Of a stretch of DNA of 64,000 nt, positions 23,650 to 34,511 are shown in pieces. The first letter of the stretch is position 1, and every line of letters begins with the position of its first letter. The DNA lies in the NCBI RefSeq assembly GCF_007289895.1, contig NZ_CP041660.1, forward strand, positions 1,550,001-1,614,000, read 5' to 3'. This DNA is from Catenovulum sediminis (GTDB lineage Bacteria > Pseudomonadota > Gammaproteobacteria > Enterobacterales > Alteromonadaceae). The notes below the pieces were generated by a model, which saw only the letters and a list, made by a program, of their open reading frames with translations, was not told where the DNA came from and made no database searches. The position numbers and the translations under genes were made by a program.

Positions 23650-23699
23650 TGATCAAGCATTGATCAAGCTTTGATCAACCTTTGATCAAATTCTGATCA
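23650..23699. repeat. Five TGATCA units at exact 11-bp spacing in oriC
   Basis: GATC begins at 23651, 23662, 23673, 23684 and 23695. Each copy sits in TGATCA followed by a variable 5-base tail (AGCAT, AGCTT, ACCTT, AATTC), so the unit is an 11-bp direct repeat. One unit per helical turn would present all sites on one face of the DNA, suiting cooperative binding by SeqA on hemimethylated GATC or another origin protein. Confidence 0.85.
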
Positions 23700-23914
23700 G
23701 CCCCATGCTGGCTGAGATCTTAAACTTTGTTTATTTATTAATCGATCCTTATTTTACACTAAAAAGTGATTAAATAATAACCAGCGTGTTTTTATTTTTT
23801 TGCCTATCCAGATCTACAATTTATTTAATCGCTTATATAGAGGAGTATCTAATAATTAGTTGGTTTATACTTTGCCAATTTTCGGCATAGAAGCTTTTAA
23901 TTGAGTGGTGATAT

Positions 23915-25000
23915 ATGTTTAAAAACACGATCGGATTTGAACACAAACAGCAGCCAAAAATTGGTGTTTTAATAACCAATTTAGGGACGCCTGACAAACC
24001 GGATGCTCGTTCATTGCGCAAATATTTAAAGCAATTTTTATCAGATCCTAGGGTCGTGGAAGTCCCAAGAGTTTTGTGGTGGTTTGTTTTAAACGGTATT
24101 ATTTTAAATATTAGGCCGAAAAGAAGTGCTAAAGCTTATCAAACGGTGTGGAATGATAGAGGATCTCCGTTAATGTTTCACACTCATGACCAAGCCGAAA
24201 AACTAGCAAAGCGATTTAAAGATAGTGGACAAGAAAACATTATTGTAGATTTTGCAATGCGCTATGGCGAGCCCTCTATAACAAAGCGAATTGATGAAAT
24301 GTTGGCTAAAGGGGTACGCAAATTGCTGGTCGTTCCTTTATATCCTCAATATTGTGCCGCAACTACCGCTTCAACTTTTGATGCAATCGCCAAAGACTTT
24401 GTTGAAAGAAGGTGGTTACCTGATTTCCGTTTTGTCAGTCATTACCATGATTTTCCTGATTATATTCACGCTGTGGCAAATAAAATTAAAGTGCACTGGC
24501 AGCAACATGGGCAAGCTGATAAATTGATTTTTTCGTATCATGGGGTACCAAAAAAATATCTAGATAAGGGAGATCCTTATCACTGTGAGTGTTATAAAAC
24601 CAGTCGATTAATTGCTGAAGCATTAAATCTTTCTAATGATCAATACATAACTACTTTTCAAAGCCGGTTTGGTCGTGAAGAATGGTTAAAACCTTATACT
24701 GACGAAACTTTAAAAAGTTTACCTGCAAATGGTATTCAATCTGTGCAAGTCGTTTGTCCTGGCTTTAGTAGTGATTGTTTAGAAACGATTGAAGAGATAG
24801 GGGAAGAAAATCGAGATTATTTTATGCAGGCTGGCGGTCAGTCATATCAATATATTGAAGCTTTGAATAGTGATGAAGAACATATCAATATGATATATAA
24901 ATTAGCGCTTAATCATCTTTCAGGTTGGGATTTATCTCAATATGATATAAATAAAACTGATCAAGAGTTTACTAAAGTATCCCAGAATAACACCATCTAG
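23915..25000 (+). CDS. hemH: Ferrochelatase HemH
   Basis: A 361-residue enzyme that inserts Fe2+ into protoporphyrin IX, the last step of heme synthesis. It shows the N-terminal GVLITNLGTPD, the catalytic histidine in IFSYHGVPKKY and the acidic DCLETIEEIGEE helix. Cysteines in YHCECYKT and elsewhere are those seen in bacterial homologues. GGTGA lies before the ATG. It replaces mioC as the gene to the right of oriC, an unusual neighbour. Confidence 0.96.
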   Translation: MFKNTIGFEHKQQPKIGVLITNLGTPDKPDARSLRKYLKQFLSDPRVVEVPRVLWWFVLNGIILNIRPKRSAKAYQTVWNDRGSPLMFHTHDQAEKLAKRFKDSGQENIIVDFAMRYGEPSITKRIDEMLAKGVRKLLVVPLYPQYCAATTASTFDAIAKDFVERRWLPDFRFVSHYHDFPDYIHAVANKIKVHWQQHGQADKLIFSYHGVPKKYLDKGDPYHCECYKTSRLIAEALNLSNDQYITTFQSRFGREEWLKPYTDETLKSLPANGIQSVQVVCPGFSSDCLETIEEIGEENRDYFMQAGGQSYQYIEALNSDEEHINMIYKLALNHLSGWDLSQYDINKTDQEFTKVSQNNTI

Positions 25001-25160
25001 TGTAGCCGTTAACAATTTGTCTTATTGACATTAACAAGCCTAGTAGAGGTCGATCTTTTTTATATAATTGCTGGATTATTAATCAATTTTACTGTTTAAT
25101 GCCCGCCCTTTGACATTTTAAAATGTTTCTTTGGTTTGATTGGCTATAAGTACAGGTTTT

Positions 25161-26507
25161 ATGAAAAATACACAGCAAAACGCAAAACACTCTTTATTTG
25201 CTTTGACGTGGCCGTTGTTTATCGACTTTGCGTTACATTTTTTAACAGGCGCTTTAAATACCTTTATGATAGGACATGTCTCGTATCAAGGTGTTGCTTC
25301 TCTAGCGGTTGGTAATCAAGTTTTTCAGCTAGCCATTACTGTTTTTAGCTTTGTAACTATTGGTGCAAGTGTTGTTGTTACTCAATATCTAGGTTCCACT
25401 AACAAAGACGCCGCGCGTGCAGTTGTGTATTCTTCAATTGGCTTTAATATTCTTGTAGGTGCTGTTTCGGCTTTGGGTATTGTATTGGGTGCAGGTCAAA
25501 TTTTGCATTTGATGAATTTACCAGAACATCTAATGACCGATGGTCGAATATATCTTCAGATTATCGGGCTATGTTTATTACCCGAAGCGATTGGCTTGTG
25601 TTTAGCTGCTACTATTCGAGCACATGGACATACCCAGCAAGCCATGTGGGTCACTTTGGCAATGAACATTATTACATTTTTCGGTAATTTATTGTTGTTG
25701 TACGGTTGGTTTGGTTTGCCCGAAATGGGCGTTGCGGGGGTTGCTATTAGTACAGCCGTTGGCCGCATAGTGGGGATGGTAATTTTGGCCTGGATGTTAT
25801 TTAAATATACAGGTATTAAAATTTATTGGTCAGCAATTTTGAAGCCTCAAAAGCGGATGTTGGCTAAGATCTTTCATATTGGTCTGCCAGCAGCAGGTGA
25901 AAACCTTTCTTGGATGTTGCAGTTTATGGTTGTCACTTCTTTCGTTGCTTTAATGGGTGAAAAAGCATTAGCAGCACAAGCTTACTATTTTCAAATATGT
26001 ACATTTATTTTGCTATTTAGTTTGTCTATTGGCCTAGCCAACGAAATTATTATTGGTCATATGGTGGGGGCAAAGGCAATTGAGCAGGCAAGAGTTCAAT
26101 TGTTTCGCGCGTTAAAACTGGGTTTTATCGTGACCGCCGTTGTTGCAATATTGGCGTCGCTTAATGGTAAGTTTATTATTGGCGCGTTAACGGATGACAG
26201 TGAAATAATTGTCCTTGTCAGTCAGCTTTTTATTCTGACTTTATTTATGGAGCCGGGGCGAACCTTTAATTTAATTGTGATAAACGCACTTAGAGCGACG
26301 GGCGATGCTAGGTTCCCACTGTACGTCGGCATATTATCTATGTGGGGAATAGCAGTACCACTATCATATTTGTTCGGTATCTATTTAGATTTTGGTTTAT
26401 TAGGTATATGGGCGGCGTTGGCGATTGATGAATGGACTCGAGGACTATTTATGTATTGGCGTTGGCGTAGTGGCCGATGGCAAAACAAATCTTTAGTGGC
26501 GGCCTGA
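25161..26507 (+). CDS. MATE family efflux transporter
   Basis: A 448-residue inner-membrane protein with 12 hydrophobic segments in two halves, the MATE layout, probably exporting cationic drugs or metabolites against Na+ or H+. The N-terminal half shows FALTWPLFIDFALHFLTGAL and a GASVVVTQYLG stretch typical of the family. ATG at 25161 has ACAGG upstream; a TTG at 25140 would add seven residues. It stands alone after hemH. Substrate unknown. Confidence 0.9.
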   Translation: MKNTQQNAKHSLFALTWPLFIDFALHFLTGALNTFMIGHVSYQGVASLAVGNQVFQLAITVFSFVTIGASVVVTQYLGSTNKDAARAVVYSSIGFNILVGAVSALGIVLGAGQILHLMNLPEHLMTDGRIYLQIIGLCLLPEAIGLCLAATIRAHGHTQQAMWVTLAMNIITFFGNLLLLYGWFGLPEMGVAGVAISTAVGRIVGMVILAWMLFKYTGIKIYWSAILKPQKRMLAKIFHIGLPAAGENLSWMLQFMVVTSFVALMGEKALAAQAYYFQICTFILLFSLSIGLANEIIIGHMVGAKAIEQARVQLFRALKLGFIVTAVVAILASLNGKFIIGALTDDSEIIVLVSQLFILTLFMEPGRTFNLIVINALRATGDARFPLYVGILSMWGIAVPLSYLFGIYLDFGLLGIWAALAIDEWTRGLFMYWRWRSGRWQNKSLVAA

Positions 26508-26599
26508 TTCAGGCTATTATATTACACGTAGTGATTATTCAAACCAAAAATAAAACCTACACGATGTAACATTCCTTCTTTTTAAATTTAAGAGCTTTC

Positions 26600-27979
26600 A
26601 TGACAGATATTTTAGATGAGTCCTGTGGATTCGATACGCTGGGCTTATCTGCCCCCATTTTAAAAGCAATTCAAGAGCAAGGATATAACAAACCTTCGCC
26701 AATTCAGCAGCAAGCAATACCCGTTATATTAAAAAAGGGTGATGTCATGGCGGCTGCACAAACCGGTACCGGTAAAACGGCAGGTTTTACTTTGCCAATA
26801 TTGCAGTTGTTATCAAAAGGGCAGAGTGCAAAAGGTAACCAAGTGCGTTGTTTGGTTTTAACACCAACACGCGAATTAGCGGCACAGGTTGCTGAAAGTG
26901 TCGAAACTTATGGTAAACATTTAAAACTTAAAAGCACGGTTGTTTTTGGTGGTGTCAAGATCAATCCGCAAATGCTTAAACTGCGTTCCGGCGTTGATAT
27001 TTTGGTTGCGACACCTGGTCGTTTATTAGATTTATATCAACAAAACGCGGTGAAGTTCGATCAACTGGAGACATTTGTCTTAGATGAAGCTGACCGCATG
27101 TTAGATATGGGGTTTGTCCGGGATATCAAAAAAATTATTAGTTTGTTACCGAATAAGCGCCAGAATTTAATGTTTTCTGCCACTTTCTCTGACGAAATAC
27201 GCCAACTCGCGAAAGGACTGATTAATAATCCGACTGAAATATCGGTTAGCCCGGCTAATAGCACGGCGCATGCTGTTGAACAGTGGTTACACCCGGTTGA
27301 TAAAAGTAAAAAAGCCAACTTGTTGGTTAAATTGATTGAGCGGCATAAATGGCAACAAGCATTAGTCTTTACCCGTACTAAACATGGCGCTAACCGGTTA
27401 GCTAAAAAGCTTGATCACGATTTCATTAATGCTGCAGCAATACATGGTGATAAAAGTCAGGCGCAAAGAACAAAGGCACTGGCCGGATTTAAATCAGGTG
27501 ATATTCGAATTCTAGTCGCGACTGATATTGCAGCCCGTGGATTGGATATCGATTTATTACCGCAAGTTGTTAATTTTGATTTACCGCATGTCGCTGAAGA
27601 TTATGTACATAGAATTGGTCGCACCGGTCGAGCAGGCGCCAGTGGTCAGGCAATATCTTTAGTATGTGCAGAAGAATATAAACAACTGGTTGCAATTGAA
27701 AGGCTGATTGGCAACAAAGTCAAACGTGTAGAAGTGAACGGTTTTAACCCTACTGAAAATTTGCCCGAGACGTCTGATTCACCTAAACCACTGAAAGCCA
27801 AAAAACCGAAGAAAACAAAAAATAGAGCGCCTAGTACTGAATCTAATTCTCAATCGAAAAGCCGCAAACCAAATGGGCAAAATTCGAATAAATCCAAGGA
27901 CAATACAACAAATAACAAACCTAGCGGTGCAAAAAAGCAAAGTTGGTGGGCAAAAAAGCGCGGTCAAAAAGCAGAATAG
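26600..27979 (+). CDS. rhlE: DEAD-box RNA helicase, RhlE type
   Basis: A 459-residue ATP-dependent RNA helicase. The motifs appear in order: Q motif near [11 protein letters not shown], motif I AQTGTGKT, Ia [42 protein letters not shown] and [12 protein letters not shown]. The C-terminal 80 residues are Lys-, Asn- and Ser-rich and ends in [11 protein letters not shown], an RNA-binding tail typical of RhlE-group proteins. It probably acts in ribosome assembly or RNA decay. Symbol by similarity; other DEAD-box paralogues cannot be excluded. Confidence 0.85.
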   Translation: MTDILDESCGFDTLGLSAPILKAIQEQGYNKPSPIQQQAIPVILKKGDVMAAAQTGTGKTAGFTLPILQLLSKGQSAKGNQVRCLVLTPTRELAAQVAESVETYGKHLKLKSTVVFGGVKINPQMLKLRSGVDILVATPGRLLDLYQQNAVKFDQLETFVLDEADRMLDMGFVRDIKKIISLLPNKRQNLMFSATFSDEIRQLAKGLINNPTEISVSPANSTAHAVEQWLHPVDKSKKANLLVKLIERHKWQQALVFTRTKHGANRLAKKLDHDFINAAAIHGDKSQAQRTKALAGFKSGDIRILVATDIAARGLDIDLLPQVVNFDLPHVAEDYVHRIGRTGRAGASGQAISLVCAEEYKQLVAIERLIGNKVKRVEVNGFNPTENLPETSDSPKPLKAKKPKKTKNRAPSTESNSQSKSRKPNGQNSNKSKDNTTNNKPSGAKKQSWWAKKRGQKAE

Positions 27980-28412
27980 CTATAGATAGTTATTCGTAAA
28001 CGAGGTTATCTTTTGTTTATTTTTTGAGTTTATGGGGGTAATCACCCCCTCTATTTTTTAACTATTCACGCATGTTCTAGTGGATATGGCCACTATAGTC
28101 TTATTACGGTTTTTATATTAATAAGACTTATCTATTTGTTTCCATCCTGTTTAAATCAATTTCAACACATAAATCCATCATAAATAGCATTTTTCGTCGT
28201 TTTTCAATATTAGTTTCTAAATATAACTAACAACCATCTGTTTGTTATTCTTCATAAAAAATTATCAATCAGTTGCCAATCTAATACAAATTTCAATAAA
28301 CCTATTTACAAATCATTATAACTATTCAATAGTAATACTATATGTTTGTATGTTTTAATGCCGACTATAAGTTTTTAGATAAATGATGTTTAAGTATTTT
28401 TTGGGAGTGAGT
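27980..28412. other. 433-bp AT-rich intergenic region
   Basis: Holds the terminator after the helicase gene (28034-28060) and then about 350 bp of AT-rich DNA leading to the TonB receptor. I see no reading frame or RNA gene. It presumably carries the receptor's promoter and its regulatory sites, none of which I can name. Confidence 0.6.
28034..28060 (+). terminator. Intrinsic terminator after helicase gene
   Basis: GGGGGT at 28034-28039 pairs with ACCCCC at 28044-28049 around a 4-base loop, followed by TCTATTTTTT. Confidence 0.85.
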
Positions 28413-31084
28413 ATGTTTAATAAAAAGCTGTTAACTACGTCAATCGCGATGACGTTAGCATGGCAAGGGCAAAGTTTTGCACAGGAAAGCACTGACGATA
28501 CAGAAATCATTGTTGTACGCGGTGTCAAAGGAAGTGTTATTTCTGCACAAAATTTTAAAATGGAAGCTCAAGATATTACTGATTCAATCGTGGCGGAAGA
28601 TATTGGTAAGCTGCCTGATAACTCTGTAGCAGCGGCATTGCAACGTGTAACTGGTGTACAAATCACCCGTGAAAATGGTGAAGCAAGTCAAGTTTTAGTC
28701 AGAGGCTTGCCCAATATTGTTACGACAATGAATGGGCGTAATATCTTCACGACCACTGGCCGAGGGATGGCGCTTGCAGATATTCCAGCCGATCTTTTAT
28801 ATAAAGTTGACGTAAAGAAATCTTCCAGCGCAAGTGATATTGAAGGTGGTATTGCAGGTTTAATTGATGTGCAATTACGTAAGCCATTTGATTTTGATGA
28901 GGGGTTTACATTAGCTGGCGGTTTACGGGCTGAATATAGTGATAAAGCAAAAGCCTGGAATCCAATTGGCAGTCTTACCGTTAATAATATTTGGAACAAT
29001 AATGCAGGCCAGTTTGGTGTTATGGCGAGTTTATCTCATCAGTCTCGTGATTTTATGGATCAGGTCAATTTTGTAACATCGCCTGTTGTCTTACCAGAGA
29101 CTGTGGTCAACAATTCTTTATCAGTTTCTCCTAATATTGAAGGTCAAAACTCGATCGCGCCGGGCATTATTGGCGGGTATTTCCGCTACGGTGATAGAAG
29201 GCGAGACTCTGGTAATTTTGCTCTACAATGGGCGCCAGACGATCATACAAGTTATTATGCAGAAGCTTTTTTTGTTAACTACGAACAAGACTCTCAGTTA
29301 AATTTCTGGGTTCCTCTACCTAACTGGGGAAACTGGGGTAATGGTTATGTCTCAGAATATAAAGAAGGCACCAATATTGCTAAGTCTATGATTCGTCCGG
29401 ATGCGCCAGGTACGATTACTAGTAATCAATCGTTTGCCAATACATCAGATACTTATCAATTAGCAATCGGGGGAATTGGAATTTTGACGCCTTAACGGTA
29501 ACCTCTGATTTGGCTTTTACCAAGAGTAAAGCTAAAGCAAGAGGCTTTATTCTGGATTTAGGTTTTTTTGCGGATGAAATCACTTACGATTTTTCTAAAG
29601 ACGGTAGTGGTATTTCGGATGTTGATATTCGTAAAGCCGATGGTTCTGGTTATGACATGACTGACTTAGATCAATATGAACTATTTACCTATTTTGATAA
29701 CCGAAGTGAACAAGAAGGTGAAGAAATAGCTTGGAGTCTAGACGCCAGTTATTTTGTTGATTTAGGATTTATATACAAAGTTGATTTTGGTACACGTTTA
29801 AGTGAACGCACAGCCTTTAATCAAGAGGCTGACACAGGCGGGCGAGGTAATATCTCAGGTGCGCGAATCCCACTAACGGATTTTTCAGGATTAGAAGATT
29901 ATACACCTGAAAATTATATGGAGGGTGTTGCAGAGCTCAATAATACTCAATGGTTAACACCAAATGCTGACTATTTGCTGCGAAATCGAGCAGATATTCG
30001 CCAAGCTATGGGCTATAGCCGAGACGAACCAGAATTTATTCCGGGCAAATTTTATGATAACTCAGAGAATAATTACGCACTTTATGTAAAAGCTAACTTA
30101 GAAACTGAAATTGCTGGCATGTTACTAGATGGTCATTTTGGTACGCGGATAGTGCGTTTAAACTCAAGTTTTAGCGGTAATCTGACTACATATCAAAATG
30201 ACGTTGAAATTAACACGCCGGTTGATGAAAATTCAGGCACAACGGAAGTATTACCGAGTCTAAGTTTAAGACTGAGTTTATCGGATGATTTGTATCTACG
30301 TACAGCGTATGGCAAAACAATTACGCGTCCGGGATTTGCTGATTTAAACCCTGCTGTCGTTTACGATAAATTTAGTGAAACGTCCGTTATTAGAACTGGG
30401 TCAGGTGGTAATCCTTATTTAAACTCAACTGAATCGACAAATTATGATGTATCTTTAGAGTGGTATTTTGCTGAAGGTGGATCCGTGACAGCTGCAACAT
30501 TTTATCGTGAGATAGAAGGGTATATTCAGCGCTACGCTTCACCAGAGGAGTTTCAAGGTGAGACCTATTTTGTTACACGGCCACAAAATACCTCTGGCGG
30601 TTCGTTAGAAGGGATTGAAGTCACTTATACTCAGTTCTTTGAGCAATTGCCGGGTGCTTTGTCTGGTTTAGGTATCCAGTTAAATGGTACATTTATGGAC
30701 GGAGAGACTGAAAACTTAGCGGGCGAATTGGAACCACTCATCCATGTATCTGATGAATCTTACAATGGTGTGTTATTGTATGAATTGGGCAGTTTATCCG
30801 CACGCCTAGCATATAATTGGCGCAGTGACTGGGTATCTGACTATAATGCAGTGGGTGAGCAGCCAGGAACCGCTATTGTGAATACGCCTATTGATTCATT
30901 GGATTTTGCAATTAACTATGACGTTAATGAGAATTTAACCGTTTCTGTAGAAGGGACTAATTTAACGGATTCCTATTCTAAAAATTATTTTGGTGGCAGT
31001 GCTCCTGCAGATGAATACTTATACCCAAGAGATACTATATTAAGAGATAGAACCTTTTCAGTTGGTATTCGTTTTAGAATGTAA
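28413..31084 (+). pseudogene. TonB-dependent receptor, frameshifted
   Basis: An outer-membrane receptor gene in two frames. The first part (to the stop at 29495) has a signal peptide ending SFAQ, and the plug domain with IGKLPDNSVAAALQRVTG and VLVRGL, as in the large TonB receptors that import oligosaccharides in marine bacteria. The barrel continues in another frame from about 29475 and ends in FSVGIRFRM. The shift lies at five Gs (29469-29473); a sixth would give AIGGNWNFDALTV and an 890-residue protein. I choose the ATG at 28413 after GGGAGTGAGT, giving a clean signal peptide. Sequence error, phase variation or true decay are all possible. Confidence 0.85.
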
Positions 31085-31095
31085 TTGCCTATTAC

Positions 31096-31129
31096 ACTCA
31101 GCGACTAAAAGACATTTTAGTCGCTGAGT
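31096..31129. terminator. Bidirectional hairpin between TonB receptor and mnmE
   Basis: A perfect 15-bp stem (31096-31110 with 31115-31129) around a 4-base loop, flanked by A- and T-rich DNA, between convergent genes. It can serve as a terminator for either. Confidence 0.75.
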
Positions 31130-31154
31130 TCTCTTTAAAATAAAGAATAAAAAT

Positions 31155-32519
31155 TTACTTACCGATACAAAAACTACTGAATATTCTGCCCAATAAATCA
31201 TCACTGCTAAATTCACCGGTTATTTCATTTAGGTGCTGCTGTGCAAGGCGTAACTCTTCTGCTAATAATTCACCCGCATGCATTTCTTGCAACTGGTATT
31301 TACCATTTTTTAATTGTTCCATCGCTCTGTTAAGTGCATCTATATGGCGACGGCGCGCTAAAAATTGCCCTTCAGTTGAGGCTTGATAACCCATTATTTT
31401 TTTCAAGTGTTCCGTTAACACTTCGATGCCACTGCCGGTTTTTGCAGATAATCGAATAATCGGGTAGGGCGCCGCATCTTCAAAACCAATTGTTTCATTG
31501 CTTTGATCTGCTTTATTGCGCACCACGGTAACGCCAACGGATTTTGGCCCTAACCGCTGAAAAAACTCTGGCCAATCTTGTTCAACTGCATGTTTACTTT
31601 CAGTGCTATCAACCATTAATAAGATGCGATCGGCTTTTTCAATTTCTGCCCACGCGCGCTCAATGCCTATTTGTTCGACTTCATCAGGGCTGTCGCGTAA
31701 GCCTGCTGTATCAATTATATGCAAAGGCATACCATCGATGTGAATATGCTCAGTTAACACATCCCGTGTCGTACCCGCGATATTGGTCACTATGGCGGTT
31801 TCTTTACCGGCTAAAGCATTCAACAAGCTAGATTTACCGGCGTTTGGTTTACCTGCAATTACAACGCGCATACCATCTTTTAACAGCGCACCTTGTTGTG
31901 CTTTTTGCATAACTTGCTGGGTATTGTCGATAATTGTTAATAAGTCTTTTTCAATCTTTCCATCAGATAAAAAGTCGACTTCTTCTTCAGGAAAATCTAT
32001 TGCGGCTTCAACGTAAATTCGAAGGTGGATAATTTCTTCAGATAAAGCGTGTACTTGTTTGGAAAATTCGCCTTGTAAGGTTTGTAATGCGCAGCGCGCT
32101 GCTTGCTCAGAAGAAGATTCGATTAAATCGGCTATCGCTTCTGCTTGTGCTAAGTCTAATTTGTCATTTAAAAATGCGCGCTCTGAAAACTCACCCGGAT
32201 TGGCTAAACGCACACCTTTAATTGCCACGACTTGTTGTAGTAAAAGGTCAAGAATAATGGGGCCACCATGTCCTTGAAACTCAACAATGTCTTCACCGGT
32301 AAATGAGTTTGGTCCTTTAAAAAAGATGACAATCCCTTGGTCGATAACCTGTCCGGCATTGTCATAAAATTTAAGATACTCGGCTTTTCTGGCGGTTAAT
32401 TTTTTATGCACAATTTGCTGACATACCCATTCCGCTAATTGACCTGATACTCTAATGATGCCTACACCACCGCGACCCGGTGGTGTAGCGATGGCGGCGA
32501 TGGTATCTTGATTCAACAT
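31155..32519 (-). CDS. mnmE: tRNA modification GTPase MnmE
   Basis: A 454-residue GTPase (E. coli 454) that works with MnmG on the wobble uridine of tRNA. The N-terminal tetrahydrofolate-binding domain has [16 protein letters not shown], the G domain has [14 protein letters not shown] and DTAGLRD, and the protein ends in the catalytic CIGK. The ATG at 32519 follows AAGG at normal distance and gives the family length; a TTG further upstream is unlikely. It follows a terminator after yidC, so it may have its own promoter. Confidence 0.98.
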   Translation of the reverse strand: MLNQDTIAAIATPPGRGGVGIIRVSGQLAEWVCQQIVHKKLTARKAEYLKFYDNAGQVIDQGIVIFFKGPNSFTGEDIVEFQGHGGPIILDLLLQQVVAIKGVRLANPGEFSERAFLNDKLDLAQAEAIADLIESSSEQAARCALQTLQGEFSKQVHALSEEIIHLRIYVEAAIDFPEEEVDFLSDGKIEKDLLTIIDNTQQVMQKAQQGALLKDGMRVVIAGKPNAGKSSLLNALAGKETAIVTNIAGTTRDVLTEHIHIDGMPLHIIDTAGLRDSPDEVEQIGIERAWAEIEKADRILLMVDSTESKHAVEQDWPEFFQRLGPKSVGVTVVRNKADQSNETIGFEDAAPYPIIRLSAKTGSGIEVLTEHLKKIMGYQASTEGQFLARRRHIDALNRAMEQLKNGKYQLQEMHAGELLAEELRLAQQHLNEITGEFSSDDLLGRIFSSFCIGK

Positions 32520-32561
32520 TTTTATGACCTTCAATAATTTTTACGGGCAAACAGGATAAAT

Positions 32562-32590
32562 AAAAAACGGGTCGTAAGACCCGCTTTTTT
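32562..32590 (-). terminator. Intrinsic terminator between yidC and mnmE
   Basis: Read on the minus strand, CGGGTC and GACCCG pair around a 4-base loop and are followed by TTTTTTA. It can end the rpmH-rnpA-yidD-yidC transcript before mnmE, although read-through is possible. Confidence 0.85.
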
Positions 32591-32615
32591 GTGTAAGTTT
32601 AAAAGCCTTTAAGCT

Positions 32616-34241
32616 TTATTTTAAACCTTTTTTCTCGATTGATTTATTAATCATCAACATTTGAACAATAGAGATAATGTTACTGACTAACCAATATAAT
32701 ACTAAACCTGACGGGAACCACAGGAAGAAAAAGGTAAAGGCAATTGGCATGTACTGGAATATCTTTTGCTGTACCGGGTCTTGAATAGGCGTCGGTTGTA
32801 ATTTTTGCATCACAAACATACTGACACCCATTAAAATAGGTAATACGTAATAAGGGTCTTGTTGAGATAAATCATGTATCCACAACGCAAACTCAGCATG
32901 GCGTAATTCGACACTTTCTACAAATACCCAATATAATGCTAAGAAAATAGGCATTTGGAACAAAATAGGTAAACACCCCCCCATAGGGTTTACTTTTTCT
33001 TTGCGGTATAGCTCCATCATGGCTTGTGAGAATTTTTGTTTGTCTTCACCATAACGGTTTTTAAGCTCAGTTAGTTTAGGTTGTAACTGTCGCAACTTGG
33101 CCATTGAGGTGTATTGTTTTTTAGTTAAACCATACATCAAACCTTTCACAATAATGGTGATTAAAATAATCGCTACACCCCAGTTACCGACTAATTCATG
33201 CAAAAATTTAAGTAGATGGAATAAAGGTTTAGAGATAAAAAATAAAATTCCGTAATCAATTGTTAGATCAAGATTGTCAGCGAGCTCAGCGAGTTTTTCC
33301 TGATCTTTTGGTCCGGCATATAAAGTTGTGGATAAGGTTTCAGTTGCGCCTGGCGCTATTTGGACCGGTTCACCTTTGTAACGAATCAGTGCTTTGCCAC
33401 CAGAAAGTGCTTTGGTTGAAATATCGATTTGCTCTTCTGCTGAAGGTACAAAAGCCGTCACAAAGTAGTGCTCAATCATGGCAACCCAACCGCCAATACT
33501 ATGCATATTGATGTTTTTATCTGCTATGTCACCAAAATCTACTTTCTCATACGCTTCATCGTTTGTTGAATACGCTGCGCCGTGATAAGTCGGCATCATC
33601 ATTGAACTTGAAGCTTGCGCTGATTGTTGTTTTAACTGAGCGAATAACTGTACATTCTTAACACGGTCAGATTGGTTCATTACATCAAAACGAATTTCAA
33701 CTTTATGTTCGCCGCGTGTGAAAACAAACGTTTTTTGTACTAATACACCATCTTTACTCAAAAACGTTAATGGAACTTCTAATGTATCGCCTGATAGCGT
33801 GTACGTATCCGCAGAAGCTCTGTATAAAGGTCGACCAGTTGAGCTCGCATCCGGTCCATTTGCACCGGTTAAACCCGACTGAGCATGGAAAAGTTGGCCA
33901 CCTTGTTCAACTAACAACTCATAAGGGTCGCTGCCGTCTTTTTCTTTGGCATAGGTCAACAAATCTAATTGTGTGATATCACCGCCCAATAGATTTATTT
34001 TGGTTTTGATTACATCTGTTGTAACCGTAATAAATTTAGTACCAGAACTGGCCGATTCAATGGCTTCAGCTTGGCTACCAACAGGCACATCAGAAGAAGC
34101 TTGTGATAAGTTATTTTCACCAGCTTCACTGTATGTGGGTGGAGTAACTGTTTGTGGTGCATTGTCGACTTGCCATTGTTGCCACAATAAAAAAGTGACT
34201 AAAGCTAAGCCAATCAATAGAAAACTTCTTTGCGATTCCAT
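32616..34241 (-). CDS. yidC: Membrane protein insertase YidC
   Basis: A 541-residue insertase for inner-membrane proteins such as the Fo subunits. It begins with a membrane anchor (RSFLLIGLALVTFLLWQQW), has the large periplasmic beta-supersandwich typical of Gram-negative YidC, then five membrane helices with the conserved region NPMGGCLPILFQMPIFLALY and a short basic tail. Length is near E. coli (548). It lies directly after yidD. Confidence 0.97.
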   Translation of the reverse strand: MESQRSFLLIGLALVTFLLWQQWQVDNAPQTVTPPTYSEAGENNLSQASSDVPVGSQAEAIESASSGTKFITVTTDVIKTKINLLGGDITQLDLLTYAKEKDGSDPYELLVEQGGQLFHAQSGLTGANGPDASSTGRPLYRASADTYTLSGDTLEVPLTFLSKDGVLVQKTFVFTRGEHKVEIRFDVMNQSDRVKNVQLFAQLKQQSAQASSSMMMPTYHGAAYSTNDEAYEKVDFGDIADKNINMHSIGGWVAMIEHYFVTAFVPSAEEQIDISTKALSGGKALIRYKGEPVQIAPGATETLSTTLYAGPKDQEKLAELADNLDLTIDYGILFFISKPLFHLLKFLHELVGNWGVAIILITIIVKGLMYGLTKKQYTSMAKLRQLQPKLTELKNRYGEDKQKFSQAMMELYRKEKVNPMGGCLPILFQMPIFLALYWVFVESVELRHAEFALWIHDLSQQDPYYVLPILMGVSMFVMQKLQPTPIQDPVQQKIFQYMPIAFTFFFLWFPSGLVLYWLVSNIISIVQMLMINKSIEKKGLK

Positions 34242-34247
34242 AGATCT

Positions 34248-34511
34248 CTATTTCTCTTTGGTTTTTGGTTTTGGGACGGGATCATATCCGCCAGGCGAAA
34301 ATGGGTGACATTTTATAACGCGTTTCGCAGTTAACCAACAGCCAATACGCAATCCGTGCGAATTAATTGCGTTTAATGCGTAATTTGAGCATGTTGGTTG
34401 AAAACGGCAGCGAGGACCTAACAAAGGACTGATTACAATTTGGTAAAAATGGATAATAGCCAATAAAGGCCAACGCACTATTTTTTTATATAACGCTGGA
34501 TTTTTTTCCAT
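34248..34511 (-). CDS. yidD: Membrane protein insertion factor YidD
   Basis: An 87-residue protein of the YidD family, with the conserved cysteines in [16 protein letters not shown] and the [13 protein letters not shown] end. Its start overlaps the end of rnpA by 34 bases in another frame, the standard arrangement. It is thought to help YidC-dependent insertion. Confidence 0.96.
   Translation of the reverse strand: MEKNPALYKKIVRWPLLAIIHFYQIVISPLLGPRCRFQPTCSNYALNAINSHGLRIGCWLTAKRVIKCHPFSPGGYDPVPKPKTKEK

Larger units (their letters stand above)
23340..23760. other. oriC: Chromosomal replication origin oriC
   Basis: The 629-bp gap between divergent mnmG and hemH carries origin features. An AT-rich stretch at 23341-23420, with an alternating TA run and a GATCTTTACTGTT element like the E. 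coli 13-mers, is the likely unwinding element. Two perfect DnaA boxes TTATCCACA lie at 23531-23539 and 23604-23612, with one-mismatch boxes on the other strand at 23426-23434 and 23637-23645. Sixteen GATC sites occur between 23389 and 23814. Position beside mnmG and strand switching of genes away from this point both fit. Boundaries are approximate. Confidence 0.93.

Noticed and set aside
23482-23699. Short regular repeats as a CRISPR array
   Set aside because: The 11-bp step with no spacers and the GATC core fit an origin array, and no cas gene is present.
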